Origin: Bemisia tabaci
Lineage: Eukaryota > Arthropoda > Insecta > Hemiptera > Aleyrodidae
Reading direction: 5' to 3'
Length of the DNA: 64,000 bases
Assembly (NCBI RefSeq): GCF_918797505.1
Contig: NC_092797.1
Span: 44,056,157 to 44,120,156 of the forward strand
Shown piece after piece: positions 45,059 to 57,920 of the stretch. The notes under the pieces are model-generated. The model was not told where the DNA came from, searched no databases, and was given only the letters and a program-made list of their open reading frames with translations. The position numbers and the translations under genes are program-made. Position 1 is the stretch's first letter. Every line of letters starts with the position of its first letter.

Positions 45059-45232
45059 CTGACAGAGTCAAGGTTGTCAGGTTGTGTGATAAAATATGGA
45101 TATTTATAATGGTTTTAAAAGGGGGAAAACTTCTGATTTCCCAGCACAATCTAGCAACATTGACAGGTTGTTAGGTTGTGCGACAAAAATTAGGATATTT
45201 TACTAAACAGGGGAAAGTGCTGATTTTTCAGC
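45059..45232 (+). repeat. Diverged ~80-bp tandem pair
   Basis: 45059-45145 and 45160-45232 share tgacag.gt..aggttgt.aggttgtg.ga.aaaa, ggatat.t and ctgattt..cagc in order. Confidence 0.55.
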
Positions 45233-47337
45233 TTTGTCTGCCAACTATATGCACAGAATGAGTGCTTCCTGGTTTGGCAGTATGACAACTTGACATTTTA
45301 CAAGATGCAAAAAAAAATATGTAACTATGAAGAATCAAATAAAACCATCCTTCAACTGCTAATGTCATAGTAAATGAAAAATTCATCTCTTGTTGATTTG
45401 TCCGGTCTGCGCTGTATGAAAACGTCACAGATTTCATCTTGAAAGAGACCAAAATTTGAATCTTTCGGAAAGAAAACATTCCCTAAAGTGCACTCGGAGA
45501 CGAAACAACATGATACCAACAGTACCAGGAATATAATATGTAAAAAAATTGTGCGAGGATAAATTATTGATCAACGAAAGATAAAAAAGTCAATTTCAGA
45601 GGCCAAAATTAGTTTGTAAGCTCTTACTTAGATGATTACTTAATTCGATGAAATTTTTAATGTAAGTAGGATTTTATAATGTAAATATATGTGACAGGTG
45701 TAAATTTAAGTTTAATAAATGATATAATTGTTACCTGATAACTGTTTTGTTAATGGGCTTTGATAAAACTCAGACAGCAAATAAAAATTTCCATGTTTTT
45801 CGCTAGTCATGTCTCAATGAACAAAAATAATTAGGGATTCAAAACTAGGCATCTTGTAGCATAGCAAAGGGAGCTAATAATATTTTGCTGATGAGCCCTG
45901 GATTATGTATGAATACCAGAGCATCAAATAAATTAATTAGCCGAATTAATGCATTAAAGTTAAATAATTCTTTAACGAACTGCTAAAAATCCACCCGAAA
46001 CAATACACGGTTTATGCTACAAAATCTTATGATCAATGATAGGTGCTGTATGGCGTGATACCACTATTTGACCTCCTAGGAGCTCGGTGTGCCTATCCAA
46101 TCCATTGAAGGTGTATTAATTAGTCATCACAGCACGCTAAATTCCTATGAGCTTTCATTTCATGGTAACTAATACATAGATTCTCATTTGAAACGGTTTC
46201 TTCTTCAATGACCTTTTCGCATAAGATCTCTAATGCGTAGAACTATATTAACACGTTGCCAAAATTTCTGGAAGACATTAAGCATTTCTTGGAAAACTAA
46301 TGATTTTTCTTTTTTTCTGAACTTTAGGGATAAGCAACACTTTCCTCTCCAGGAGTAAAAAAATTCGTTTTATTTTTCTATCCATCTTGTTATTTGTGGT
46401 TATACATTTAAGAGTTAGAAAAAAAATAAAAAAAAATGTACAGAAAAAAATAAATAAAAATAAACTGACACAATTTGGAGGCACTGCAAAGAAGTAGGTC
46501 TTGAGACGTGTGTTTAGAGGCGTAACAGCTGGTGGGAAAACTCATTATCAGTATCGACAGACATTGATTGAATTTAATTGGCTCCCTCTTTTCACTTGAG
46601 AGACTGATTGGTTCTAAAAATCATCCAATCAACAGGGATTTTATGTGTTTTAGGATGAATTATAGAGGAAATTCAAGTTCATGTTATTTAAATTAAGTTT
46701 ATTCATAAGACTATTGTTATTTTCTTCAACAGCTTGCGGGGAGTACAAGAAAAGCTCTAATAAAACAGGTATAAATAATCATAAAGTAAGGGAAATTAGC
46801 AATTTCAGGTTTCAACTGCAATTATGATCCTAGTTTCAACAAAGTGGGCCAAGTTGCACAAGAAAATTAATTTGTAGTCAGATTCATGCAGAAAAAGTAC
46901 ACAAAAATGAATAATAAGATTCTCACAAAGTAACACTTTATGGGGCAAGCAAAAATTGAGAAATGTTCTGATAAATAAATATTTCACTATTTGCATCACA
47001 TCAAAAAGTACACTATCGACTGAAAAAAACAAGGCAAAAAACTACTATGCCTTACGAACGACAACGGCAAGAAATCATTTAAATCATGTCTACATAAAAC
47101 AGGGTCTAGAGAGATTATGTAATGATTGATGAGCATGAGTAAAGGGAAAAAATCAATTGGGAAACTCTTTCCAAAGCACCTCATATCAAAAAAGAAGAAT
47201 GGTCAATGAATTTTATTACAGCGTTGAAAAAATACCTGTGCGTATTCAGGAAAAAAGTAGACATTTTGTACCACACCAAAGGTTCTCGACAAATTAAAAG
47301 TCAATAGCTGTAAAATTGGCCCAACAACAAACAAAGC
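45233..47337. other. Intergenic, nothing recognised
   Basis: AT-rich; short ORFs without domain features. Confidence 0.45.
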
Positions 47338-47684
47338 CAGTGTTCGAAACTCACAGGCGCCAACAAGCCAAATGCGCCTAAGAAATCGGTCATGGCGCCT
47401 TAAAAAAGAAGGCTCTGCACCAATGTAGCCCCTAAAAATTGCCCTCCCCCCCTCCCACCAGAAAAAAAAACCTAATTTTTCTGTTTAGTGATTTTTCGAA
47501 ATTTCTCGGAAGTTACAGCTACTTGTTCTGTAACTATATATCTTGCGTCTAACTTTTCACTAAATGCGCCGTGATACTTGGGCAAAAAGTCAATTTGGCC
47601 CCTAAAAAATCTTCAATGGCCTCTAAAAATTGAGCTTGATGAGCCACGTGGCTCCTGAAACTCAAAGATGAGTTTCGAACACTG
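47338..47684. mobile_element. hAT element CAGTGTTCGAAA, copy 2 (347 bp)
   Basis: Ends CAGTGTTCGAAACTCACAGG and GATGAGTTTCGAACACTG. Exact duplication AACAAAGC at 47330-47337 and 47685-47692. Terminal ~130 bp on each side align to copy 1 at 23003; most of the interior is missing. Confidence 0.93.
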
Positions 47685-48098
47685 AACAAAGCATTACAAG
47701 AATGACTGAATCATTCAGATCCACGATCCAATAGAACATGTATACTGGTAGTTCTAAGTATTCCTGACTTTAAAAGTACCTCATCTTCAATACTACTTCA
47801 ACAAGAAAAAATTTTGTAAAAATTATCGGATATTTTCTGTGATCTGTAAAAACTTGATGTTAGGGGGTCAAATTTTACAAAGTACCTATTAAAGGTCGTG
47901 GATGGTTCAAACTGACAATAAACTTAAAAATAAGTTTCCTAACTTGAAAGATTCTGCTGACTTGATGCTATTGTCCGTTGGGTGCATTGTACTAGCAATG
48001 GAGTTGTGTTTTGGTAGTTTAAGCATAATAGATTAGCTAGAAATAATGAGCTTTGTTGAAATGCCAAGTTTCTACGTCTAATATTAACAGATATGCTC

Positions 48099-48294
48099 CT
48101 CATCAAAGAACACAAGGTACGACATCATCTACCGTGGCAGTGCATGCCATAGTTCCATTCACCTTAGTTTCACCCGTGCTTTACGTTGGGCAACTGATAC
48201 GAATGTGTTTCACTTGGTGATGAAACTAAGGCGGAGAAAACTATGGTAAGCACTACCATGGTCAATGATGTCATACATCGTGTTTTTTGATGAG
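48099..48294. mobile_element. Short inverted-repeat element CTCATCAAA
   Basis: Arms ctcatcaaagaacacaaggt..gacatcat and atgatgtcatacatcgtgttttttgatgag pair imperfectly, with accttagtttca / tgaaactaagg further in. Confidence 0.75.
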
Positions 48295-50269
48295 CAATAT
48301 TCTCGTTGATATTGGACATAGAAACTTGGTGTTCCGACACAGTTTATTATTTATTCCTTGTCTATCAGATCTATTTAAACTATCAAAACACGATTCTGCA
48401 GTTAGTGCAACTGACTCATTATTTATGAGTGGCTATGACCAACAAAATTTGGGCCTGAAGAAATTTTTCCAGCTCAATTGGTTGGTTAAAACCAAAGGAA
48501 ACGAAGAATTAATTAAAAACTTCAAGAAATGACTAAAATAAGGAATCACTGCTCTTTAAACCCCAGGAATATCCTATTCTTAACCAAAAATGAATCAACT
48601 CATTCCAAGCAAATTCATCATGTTGGATGAATATTGTATAATGTTCCTACTGACAGCCCTATTGTATCAAATTAGCTGTACATCTTCAAATTACGTTTTT
48701 GATTTTCATTTCTTTTCATCATAGTGGAAATCTGAATTATACTTTCTTACGTAGAGAGTCATAGTTTTTTACATCCACAACTGGGCGATCCTGGCTTTGA
48801 GATTGCCCATGAAATAGGGATGAAAATATGCCGCTCGTTTACGTGTCTCAAAAATTTCATATTCAAAGGAAATATTAACACCAGTAAGGTACATGGTACA
48901 TACAGATAAGTATTTTGTCTAGATTTAATGAAAAATGTTTACATCAACTGCCAACACAAATAAATAATTTGTTTAAAATGCTGATGATGTTATCACTTCG
49001 GGTCCTCAACTAATACATACTATTTGAGGTACATTGATACGAATAGATTTTAACAAAAACGCACAAACTCGCATTAAGTTTGAAACGAGAAAAACGGTTT
49101 AAAAGTTCACTCCTCCATAAGACTAAATGTTGAGGACAAATTCAATGACTGGTTCCATGTTCAAAATATATTTTCTCAACTTAGAAATTTTAAAGAAAGA
49201 AAAGTTACAACTATGTAGTCAAATTCAGAAGTACTCCCAACTCTGTTTTTTTTCCTTCTTTTTTAAACAATGTGACTTTGTGCGTTTCTACTTAGTTCTG
49301 TCCATACAATAATGAGATAATTGTCAGTGATGGAGATGTCTACTACTTTCAGCTGTTGGAAATCATTAAATAACTGTATGGTGTTGCTAATCTTAAACAG
49401 AACCTTAATCAGTCTTAAAGTAAATATGTATGTAGTGCCATCATTGGTGGAATAATATTCTGATTCAATTTTCTACTTAACTTCTAGGTCAAATTTTAAG
49501 TAAACAAGGTAAAGAAAAATTCATTTAAAAAACACAGCACAAACTAGCCAGTTTCACTGGGTGAATGGCTCGATGAATCACATTAGATTGATAATTTAGT
49601 CTCAATCTATTAGAATAAAATATAAAAAATAATTAAGTACACATTTCATAGCACCCATTAATGTTAAATTTTCTTATACGAAGTAACAAAATAAAAGCGT
49701 TTTGAGGAATGAAGTAAAATGGACGGAAGACACAGATGCAAGATTTTTTGAGCGGAAAAAGTAAAGTCAGCAGGTCAGCAATTGAAATCATTCGGAGATT
49801 GATAAAATTTAAAAAAGAAAGAAATCTACTTTCTTGAAAAATAAAAATCTAGACCTTTATTATCGAGATGACCTCTATACAGAGCTGACTGATTTAAATT
49901 AATTTAAATTATTTTACACCTCTTAGCACCCTGTTGATTTTTTTCTTTCTTCTTCAATAGCTTTCAAATTTTAAGACAATTAGTCCAAAAGACAGTAGCT
50001 TACATCAGTATGATAAAGGCCTAACAGGATATTCTCTTATATTCAAGAGTAAAATATGCAATGATCATGATGGGCTTTATAAGATTACTTAAAGAAGTAA
50101 TTCACAAAAAGAAAAAAAATAAAAGCTGAAAAAATCATTGCTGACGATTAGAAGACACTATGGACGGCATAATTGCAAGAAAATTAATACTAGCAATTAT
50201 TAGACATAAAGGACGGTATAGTTACGAGAAAATTAATCTAAAATTCACTATGGCAGGCAGATTTTAATT
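48295..50269. other. Intergenic / SAPCD2 3' flank
   Basis: AT-rich. On the minus strand a TTTATT (complement of AATAAA) near 49857 could serve the SAPCD2 transcript. No exon recognised. Confidence 0.35.
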
Positions 50270-50401
50270 TTACATAAATCCAACCTGATCAGATGGAACA
50301 TCACTTCTTCTAGATTGACTCCGCACTTGAAAAAGTTCTCGAATTAATGATGCTTTCTCCCTTTCTAAAAGAGTAATACGCTCACTTTTCTGAGTTACTT
50401 C
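50270..50401 (-). CDS. SAPCD2: SAPCD2 exon 6
   Basis: Acceptor CTTTTTCAG before 50401. Encodes EVTQKSERITLLEREKASLI to SDQVGFM and TAA. The E(V)T(E/Q)KSERIT.LE.EK block is the most conserved part of the family's C-terminus. Confidence 0.93.
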   Translation of the reverse strand, partial: EVTQKSERITLLEREKASLIRELFQVRSQSRRSDVPSDQVGFM

Positions 50402-53400
50402 CTGAAAAAGTACAAATGGACAAATTAAGAAAATGTTTGCACTGCAAGAACAATTTAACCATTTTCAAAGAGTATTTTGTAATGAAGCAATGGCAAGGAA
50501 TTCTTGCAGGGTTGTTACATAGTTTACTTGCATAAAATTTTGTGGAGAACCAATAAGTTCATCAAAAAGTTCAAAATACCATTTCTACAGGGAGAGAGAA
50601 TTGATATAACTCCTCTGACCAATTAAAAGCCAATAGCCGAGTTGATGTAGCAAGGCAAATACCGCTAATCAGTAAACACCGTTTCCCTCGCATGGCTATG
50701 TCATCAGAGTCTGCCAAAAATATAGTTCCAAACAGGTCCCGTTTTTGGAAATTTCAATGCTTTGCCATTCAAGGTAAAAAAAAAAAAAAAAAAAAAAAAA
50801 TCTGAACAAATTCTCAGGAGTTTTGGCTCACTCCAAACTGTTTGAAAAATGAGTTGAAATTAGGGGTGCCACTGGCAAATTTTTTCTTCACACAAAATTT
50901 TGTACACTTCTTGTGAGGTTCACACTGAGAGTGAAGATATTTGGTACAAAATTTTGTCTTATTATAGCATCTGCAGGACACAGATTCTTGGTTCCTCATG
51001 TGTTAATGGACAAACCCCCCCTCCCAAGAAATTACAAATAGGTAGTTAGTATTTAGTTACAAAAATTTCAGTGATCCAGGAAGTTGAAAAAGGTAAATGG
51101 TGAGAATTTGCTGAGAAATAATGCTTAAAGGTTCAAGTAAACATTTTAATGATTGAGAGTCAATCCTGTATTAATTAACCTTTGCTAAGCAATACTTTTC
51201 TACTATCAATCCGGGGTACCAGAATATGTTTTGCACTTGAAAAGAATGGAATTATAAAACAGAGATTCTGAAAAAGGAAACCTTAAAAAACCGGAAGTTA
51301 GTGATGGATATCAATTGACATACCTCGTTTAACAAGTTGTTTTGATGCTTGAGCCGATTGAGCAGATGTGGTGTGGCAGGATAAGCTAAATTCATATGAA
51401 TTGGGAGCCCTGATCCATCTGTTAGCGCTGCCAAGTGCCTATTCACTTCTAAGACGCGTGCTGTTTGCAGCTCAATTCGTTCTTGTTGAGCTTCGCTCCA
51501 CTGCTCCTGTGATACAAAGATTATAAGAATTTCAGCAATTTCTTAGAATAGGTAGCTTAAACAATACAGAAGAATTAAATTGAACGGTTCAGAGATTTAA
51601 TCAGCGATCCAACCTAGAGAAGAAACTTTACGAACAATTTTTTACCAGTTAGTCTTGTTTAAATCCATAGAATGTACACCTCCCCACTTTGCTTTTTTTA
51701 ATTAGGGTTAACCTGTAACGGACAGGACTTGCTTCATAACATTTCTTCAGCCATTCTGATTGGGTTTAAACTGATCATTATACTTTTTGAGGAAAATTTG
51801 TCCGACAGTAAACTAAACTGCACAAAATCAGGCCTGCCTGAGAAAAAGAAAAGAAAAATGCAGAGAACTAGGATCTCTTGCATTCTACTTGAAGCATTTG
51901 ACTCACTGAACAGCTCAAGCAAGTTGTTAAAAGGCTTCAGAGATGAGCCAGAAAAATTTGATAACAATGGTGAAGCCCTGCCTTGTCTAGCATTGATCAA
52001 TAAAAACTTGACTGGCTAGGATATTTGAAGGGAAATGAAAGTAATGGACAACGAACTTACTCGACCAAGGTATTTCATCTTTTCTTGGACTGCAACAATT
52101 TGTTTCAAATACCAGTCACGAGCTTGCTCTACAGCTCGTAAGCCTTGCATCAACACGTCTCTTTCTTGCTCTATCTGCTTCATACGTTTCAACTGAAAGT
52201 ACAGGAGCATAAAAATTATCAATAAGATTAAATAGGTGACACAGATGCACATGGAGTTGGCATTCTTGAAGGTACAAGAAAAAAAATTGAATCGTCAAAA
52301 TAAGTCCATTTTACGAAATGAGGAATTGTAGACCTTGTCAGATATTCTATAATATCAAGGCATGAATTTAAAACTTGACAGACTCATGACAGAAATTCAG
52401 AAACATGCCCTCCAGACATAGTAGGTATAATTATACTTTCGTTTTGTAGAAAAGGGGAAAAACCTCACCATATTGTAATCTATTCCATTCTGAAGAGTAT
52501 GTCTGCGTGGCTCTTTCCGTCTTCCACTTTGTTTCTTGTGCTGTTGAGACGTGATTGGCACTTCAGCTGGTAAGGCTATACGAAAAAAAGAAAAGTGGAG
52601 GATTATTACTGAAAAGACAATTCAGAGAAAACTGAAAGATGCCTATTAATCTAGCTTTAATTTATGATAACAACACCAGTGGCGAGGCATGAATGATCAA
52701 TTATCGATATTTCCCGAATGGAAGACGTGGTAAAGAATCGATTTTTAAGGCATTTGCTGCAAACACCCTGTTTATCGATACTTTTCCATGGGTTTAAATG
52801 GTAGATCCATCCGTATATTGCAAAGTCTGCCATACCACTGAGCAACACATGTTTAGTTGAATATCTACTGATAACTGTAACCTCCTAGAATTTTTTTCAT
52901 TTGAAGGTATTCTATAGACAGAGCTTAAGAAATTTTAGTAGCACATTTTAGTTTACTTGCACACAGATGATTAAATTACCAATTCATAACACTTTGGTTC
53001 GTTTTTTTATATATTGCTCAACAATAATATATTAGGTAATATATTTAATATATCGATGGTAAAACTACAAGAAAACACACGCGTTGGTTTCGGATGCACC
53101 AGACTTCTTAACATAATTTATTTTTATAACGGCACAATACTCAGCATCATCTCTAAAAAAACCTTTCCTGGTTTTTTTTTCTGTATTACTTAAAAACATT
53201 CTGTAAAAATTTCAAGCATTAGTGTTGATTTCTTTGTTTTCATGAGATAAAATGAGAACTGAGATTTGGAAATACTACAAAAAAAATACGTAAACGTTTT
53301 AGTAGTTTCACAATGAATACTTGTTTATAATATTTTATTTACTTGGCAATGCTGATAGGTAAGTTTAAGTAACTTATTTGTTTTAATGCTGTATTTTTGC

Positions 53401-55121
53401 CAAACGATCGGGTTTGAGATAATCCAATTCCTAGTTTTTTGAGAGTAATGAATTTAATTGTAGATGAGGGGGATTCCATACTAAGAAAAATGATTCACTG
53501 TAACACCCATCATATTCTGACCCTGAATATCTACTTTCTGCTTGCATTGGATATTTTAAAACTTCGGAAATAACTTACTGGTTGGTTTTCCATCTCCAAC
53601 ACTTCGTGTTCGAGCATTATAATCAAGTCTTTTATCTTCCTCATTCATCATTAGTCCCAGTTGCCAATTTTGTAATACAGTTCTAATTTCAGCTTTATCC
53701 ATTGCTCTGTCAGTAGTTCCGGCAAGCTGCATTCCTCTTTCTAATCCTACTGCCGTTCTTGGTGGTTTTGGCGGGCCGTACAATGGCGGTTTGATAATAG
53801 GGATACCAATGGGAGGTTCACCGGGCAGCTGAGGCATACTTGATGTTCGCTGTGTAGGAAAAACACTAGGTGCAAGATTTGCAGAGCTTGAAGACTCCCA
53901 TTTTAATTTGTTGCTATCTAAGTCAAGAATAGGTGCTGACGGAGGTCGGTTCAATTTTGACATATGATTCAGGTCGTGTTGTTGATTCCTGCCTTCAACC
54001 TGGTTCTTCAGAAGGCATATTTTTAAGCCAGCGCAAAACCTCTCAAAAGTCAGAAGACCATTTACAGGAGTGACTTTTCTTAGACTTTCTAACACACCTG
54101 GAGGTAAGCCTTTTGTCCCATCATCTTGCCATCTTCGTTCAATCTCTGAAAATAAAAGAGCAAACAAATCAGGGCTGAGCAAGCCAAGAATAAATTTCCT
54201 TTACGGCTGTACATTCTTAACAATCTTCTTAACTTTTTCTGCCATCTCACGATTTTTTGGTAAAGCACTGCTTAACTTTGGAGTGTCTCGGTTCACGGCA
54301 GAGGGCGGCAGGCGCACTGACCACCAGTCTCTTGCCGAAGTATGGCACTTCACATTGCATGGCATCGCAGAAGGAACATGCTTTAAATCAAGACTGTTTG
54401 GCTATGCACTTATGCCTGATGTGCTCTAATAAGAGCAAAACCGGCGGCACTCTCTCGACAGGCCTGATTTCTTCGCCCACACTTAACTCTCCTCAACCGA
54501 GACACTCGAAAGTAAAGCAGCTCTTTATCAATTATCTAATGACACGATGACTAACAAAAGCATAAAATGCAAGAAATATTGTTAGCCTAATCAAAGTAGT
54601 TACACTTTAAACTCCTTACATGCAAGATTTACCAAGTAAGTCCTGTTTCATGAATCAAGACTCTCATTGTCTGTTGAACATGAACTTTGAATTGTATATT
54701 TTCACCTCAGAACTAATCACCTTTCTTATGTATGATTCATTTTCAGTTACTTTTTATTAGTTAATGCTTCCTTGCTTTTGGTCTAGAACCCTTATAATTT
54801 CAAATAATAGATGCATTCATTGTTCCAATTTGTCTACTTTTTACAGGCATGCAACTGGGACACTTTGGTGTTGCACCTTGCAGCCTCATTTCATTAGATT
54901 GGTGAAAAAGCTCAAGGATATTGCTACTTGTTCAGAAAGCTAGTTCATCAATTGTGAGAAATAATTTTTCTAGATCATAGAACCTGCAGTGGGTAATTAC
55001 CTGAAAATTTGACGTAGCCAACATGTTTATCGTCCATGATATCAAAGAGGGTGCGCATAGCGATGACAAACTGCTTGGGCAAACCATCAACGGCAGAGTT
55101 TTGAGAAAATGTTGGTGGCAT
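50270..55121 (-). CDS. SAPCD2: SAPCD2 orthologue (suppressor APC domain-containing protein 2), six exons
   Basis: Join, transcript order: 55121-55001, 54145-53579, 52575-52469, 52192-52061, 51506-51324, 50401-50270. This gives 1242 nt, 413 residues, with ATG at 55121 and TAA at 50272-50270. All introns are GT-AG and phases agree. The N-terminal suppressor-APC domain is clear: FVIAMRTLFDIMDDKHVGYV, EIERRWQDD, GLPPGVLESLRKVTPVNG and LLTFERFCAGLKICLL. A Pro-rich middle follows, then RRHTLQNGIDYNM, a coiled coil (LKRMKQIEQERDVLMQGL, residues ~266-305) and a C-terminal coil (SERITLLEREKASLIRELF). Vertebrate SAPCD2 has the same order at about 394 residues. There it restrains the LGN-NuMA spindle-orientation complex at the cell cortex; the same role here is inferred. 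Confidence 0.93.
51324..51506 (-). CDS. SAPCD2: SAPCD2 exon 5
   Basis: 61 codons, phase 0 on both sides. Encodes EQWSEAQQERIELQTARVLE to LKHQNNLLNE. Acceptor TATCACAG, donor GTATGT. Confidence 0.9.
52061..52192 (-). CDS. SAPCD2: SAPCD2 exon 4: coiled coil
   Basis: 44 codons, phase 0 on both sides. Encodes the conserved coil with ARDWYLKQI and VQEKMKYLGR. Acceptor TTTCAG, donor GTAAGT. Confidence 0.92.
52469..52575 (-). CDS. SAPCD2: SAPCD2 exon 3
   Basis: Acceptor CGTATAG before 52575; encodes TLPAEVPITSQQHKKQSGRR to NGIDYNM, including the conserved RRHTLQNGID. Donor GTGAGG. Confidence 0.88.
52677..52840. mobile_element. hAT-type MITE, copy 4, in SAPCD2 intron 2
   Basis: Ends CAGTGGCGAGGCATG and TGCCATACCACTG. 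Flanks aacaacac / agcaacac match at 7 of 8 bases. Lies about 100 bp upstream of exon 3 in transcript direction. Confidence 0.87.
53579..54145 (-). CDS. SAPCD2: SAPCD2 exon 2
   Basis: Acceptor TTTTCAG before 54145; begins by completing Glu of EIERRW. Carries the rest of the domain and a Pro-rich linker (IPIIKPPLYGPPKPPRTAVG). Donor GTAAGT at 53578; phase 1 exit. Confidence 0.93.
54257..54531. mobile_element. Inverted-repeat element in SAPCD2 intron 1
   Basis: Ends ttggtaaagcactgcttaac...gagtgtctcggtt and its inverted copy aaccgagacactc...aaagcagctctttatcaa. The GC-rich interior gives overlapping ORFs on the plus strand which I do not accept as genes. Confidence 0.65.
55001..55121 (-). CDS. 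SAPCD2: SAPCD2 exon 1
   Basis: ATG at 55121-55119; reads MPPTFSQNSAVDGLPKQFV then the start of the suppressor-APC domain. Donor GTAATT; phase 1 exit. Start chosen because the homologous protein also begins shortly before GLP.AF...MRTLFDI. Confidence 0.9.
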
Positions 55122-57920
55122 TTTGAGAAGATTCTCCTTTGATTAAAATGTTTACGAGATTCCCTAATTTCTAACCGAAGAGGAGTGTTGCAGAGTCTAA
55201 CCTCCTTTTAAGCAAACAGGTTTGAGGGATCAATAACTGCAAATATACGAGCGACTGAGACATGGTTTTATCGGCAAACAGAAGAAACGATGAGAACTGC
55301 GGTAGCCATTCGATCGAAAAACGAAAACTAACACGATAATAAGTCAAAATTAAAGCACAAATTGCAATAAACCGAGGTCTTGGCACGATTCACGGACTTC
55401 TCCACTTGTTGCTTTGTTATGATTTAGCCGTTGGCGGTGTTGACAGGTGCGGTCAAAACGTTTAGTCACTTCAATTTTTCCGGCGGTAAAATTTGAAATA
55501 GGTATGCCTATCAGTCAAAACAGTCAAAATGACTAATTCGATTGTAAAACTACCGCACAACGGGTACTTACTATTTGCAGTACATATTTCAGCTAGGTAT
55601 TAGTTTTATTATCAAAATCACACTGCTTGACATTTTTACCAGAAATTTTTCAAAGAATATTCTCGAGACTGACCCCCCCCCCCCCCCCCCCCCAAAAAAA
55701 AACAAGTCGGTCATTTTGAGTTCACGAATGACGTTTCCAATGCTCATGCTGGGCATTGGATGTTCTCCCAGTAAAGTGTAAAGTCTCCAAATACGTACTT
55801 CACTTCAAATTAATTTTTTTAAATTATAAGGGTTCGAAAAAATGAATGATCATTTAGGTATTCCTTTGTAACCACCACAGTCCTTTTCTTTGATTATTGT
55901 CCCAGTTTGATTTTTGTTGCCATCTTGAAGTTTTGTGACGTCAGGCGGGTACCACTTTTGCCAGGCGACTACCGAATCTGTAGCGCGCATTTCAAATCTT
56001 CGCCTGCTCTCAACAAGATTAGAACAAGATGAGGACGAGAAGCATTGTTTGATAAATGAGATGACGATGAGATATAAATTAGATATAAATGATCCGTCAC
56101 ATTCCTTCCTAGAAATGTGCCTGTTCCAGCTGAATTTAGTTTTTTATTTCTGAATGATGAAAGAATCTCAAAGGATCGAAATATGACTAATTACTAGCTC
56201 TGTAGCTTGCAAGATAACGCCCTTACCTGAGTTATGAATTTTTCCAGTATCGTTGAAATATAAGTAGAGTACCTAGTAGCGGCACCCAGTGTCACAGTAT
56301 GTCATACCTATTTGATGTACCTAGGTAATTCTCATCCAAATAAGAGAAGAATAAATATTTACCTTCATTAACACCAAGTAGACGAAAGTTCCACTGTGAA
56401 CTTAGTTGGCCAATAAAAATGCAAACAATGAAGCAATTATTTTTATTTCCTGACTCCAAATGGTAAGAATTATGGTAAGAACTCTAAGGCATAGTAAAAA
56501 CTGTATTTATCATTCCTCAATAAATACAAGGTTGACTGTTTGCATGGAAATGATAGTACATTAGTTGGCGGCTTATCTATTATTCTAAACTTCAGATTAA
56601 GTTGATGAAGGTAGCAGGTTGTTGTCAGCAAGAGCTGTTGATATGAGTATGTAGTTTAGAATGGTCAATTTTTAATTCTGCCAGAGGAGCATCATTAGTA
56701 TTTAATACAAAACTCTCAGGGGTCTCTGGATACTATGCCACCTCTTATCAAGAATGTTTATGCTAATTTTGTTGCTATGTGGTGATGGGAGAGATAATTT
56801 CAAGATTATTTTGGTAAAAGTCGGACAAATATGAGGATGCCAAGTTTATAAGAAAATCTCACAAACCAAAGTGAACATTGTTTCATGCCTCTGCAATTTT
56901 CAGCTTCGGGCTAGGTTCTCGCAAGAAGGTCAGCACAACGCGCTGATCAAACTTTTGTGGAATTTCTTGTTAATTTTAGAATGTGTGCCAAAGTCACAGT
57001 AAGTATTCCACAAAAATTGCAAATCTGAAAAATCTAGAAAAATAACAAGTACCTCTCAGCCTCCGCGCAATTCGCACCCCTGCTAATAAATGTTGGAGAA
57101 TAGAGAACACTTTACCCTCAAAACATTACTCGCACTGAGTTTAAACTAATATGTAATTATATGTGTACGATGGTGGATCTGAGCTGTACTTACTTACCAA
57201 ACTTTGTTGAGCGAAGTTGTTACTTAGGGGAAATTCATTAACTGCTGCCAAGGATTCACAAACTCTGACCTTGATAAATATTTCCGACATATACTTGAGA
57301 TACAGTCAGATGTTTGGAATTCTGGACATTCAGTTATTGTTCACATACAAAAGAAATTGACTAACAAATACAACCGTTTTATATTTACATAACTGCTCAA
57401 CAGAACATACCGACAGTTGTGATTAGTTTCTCGACAGCACTCTGATAGCGGTAGGATAGCTAAAGGATCCCTACCCTGCGGCAAAAATGGAGTTGATTGA
57501 AATTTTGATTCACATGGTGCTAATGCTGTCAAGACTCAAGACAAAATTACACTCCACGCACAGTCAAAGAGTATTTTGATAAGTAAGATTATCCATTAAG
57601 GAAGTTGCACAAATCACAAATCAAACCGAAGGACACGGACAAACCAAGGAGCCAGCCATAGCCAGCTCAGAAACTCGGCAATTCAGTTTCTCTCACTGCA
57701 AAAGGTGGAACCATCCAAAGTACCATCAATGTTAAGTTGAAGGGGTGAATTACTTATTTAAAGAGTGCTAAGTCATTTTGGGACTTTTTCGAAGAGATTT
57801 AAAGGAAAAAATTGGAAAATGCTCAACTATAAAATGAACGTAAACAATCCGCCATTGTATCAAAGCTGACGCACAAATGAAACAAGCGCTAAACACAAGG
57901 GTAAAAAGTACATACGTAAA
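55122..57920. other. SAPCD2 5' flank and intergenic
   Basis: The SAPCD2 promoter should lie within the first few hundred bases; no TATA box or other signal stands out. C21 followed by A9 at 55673-55702. No other gene recognised. Confidence 0.4.
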
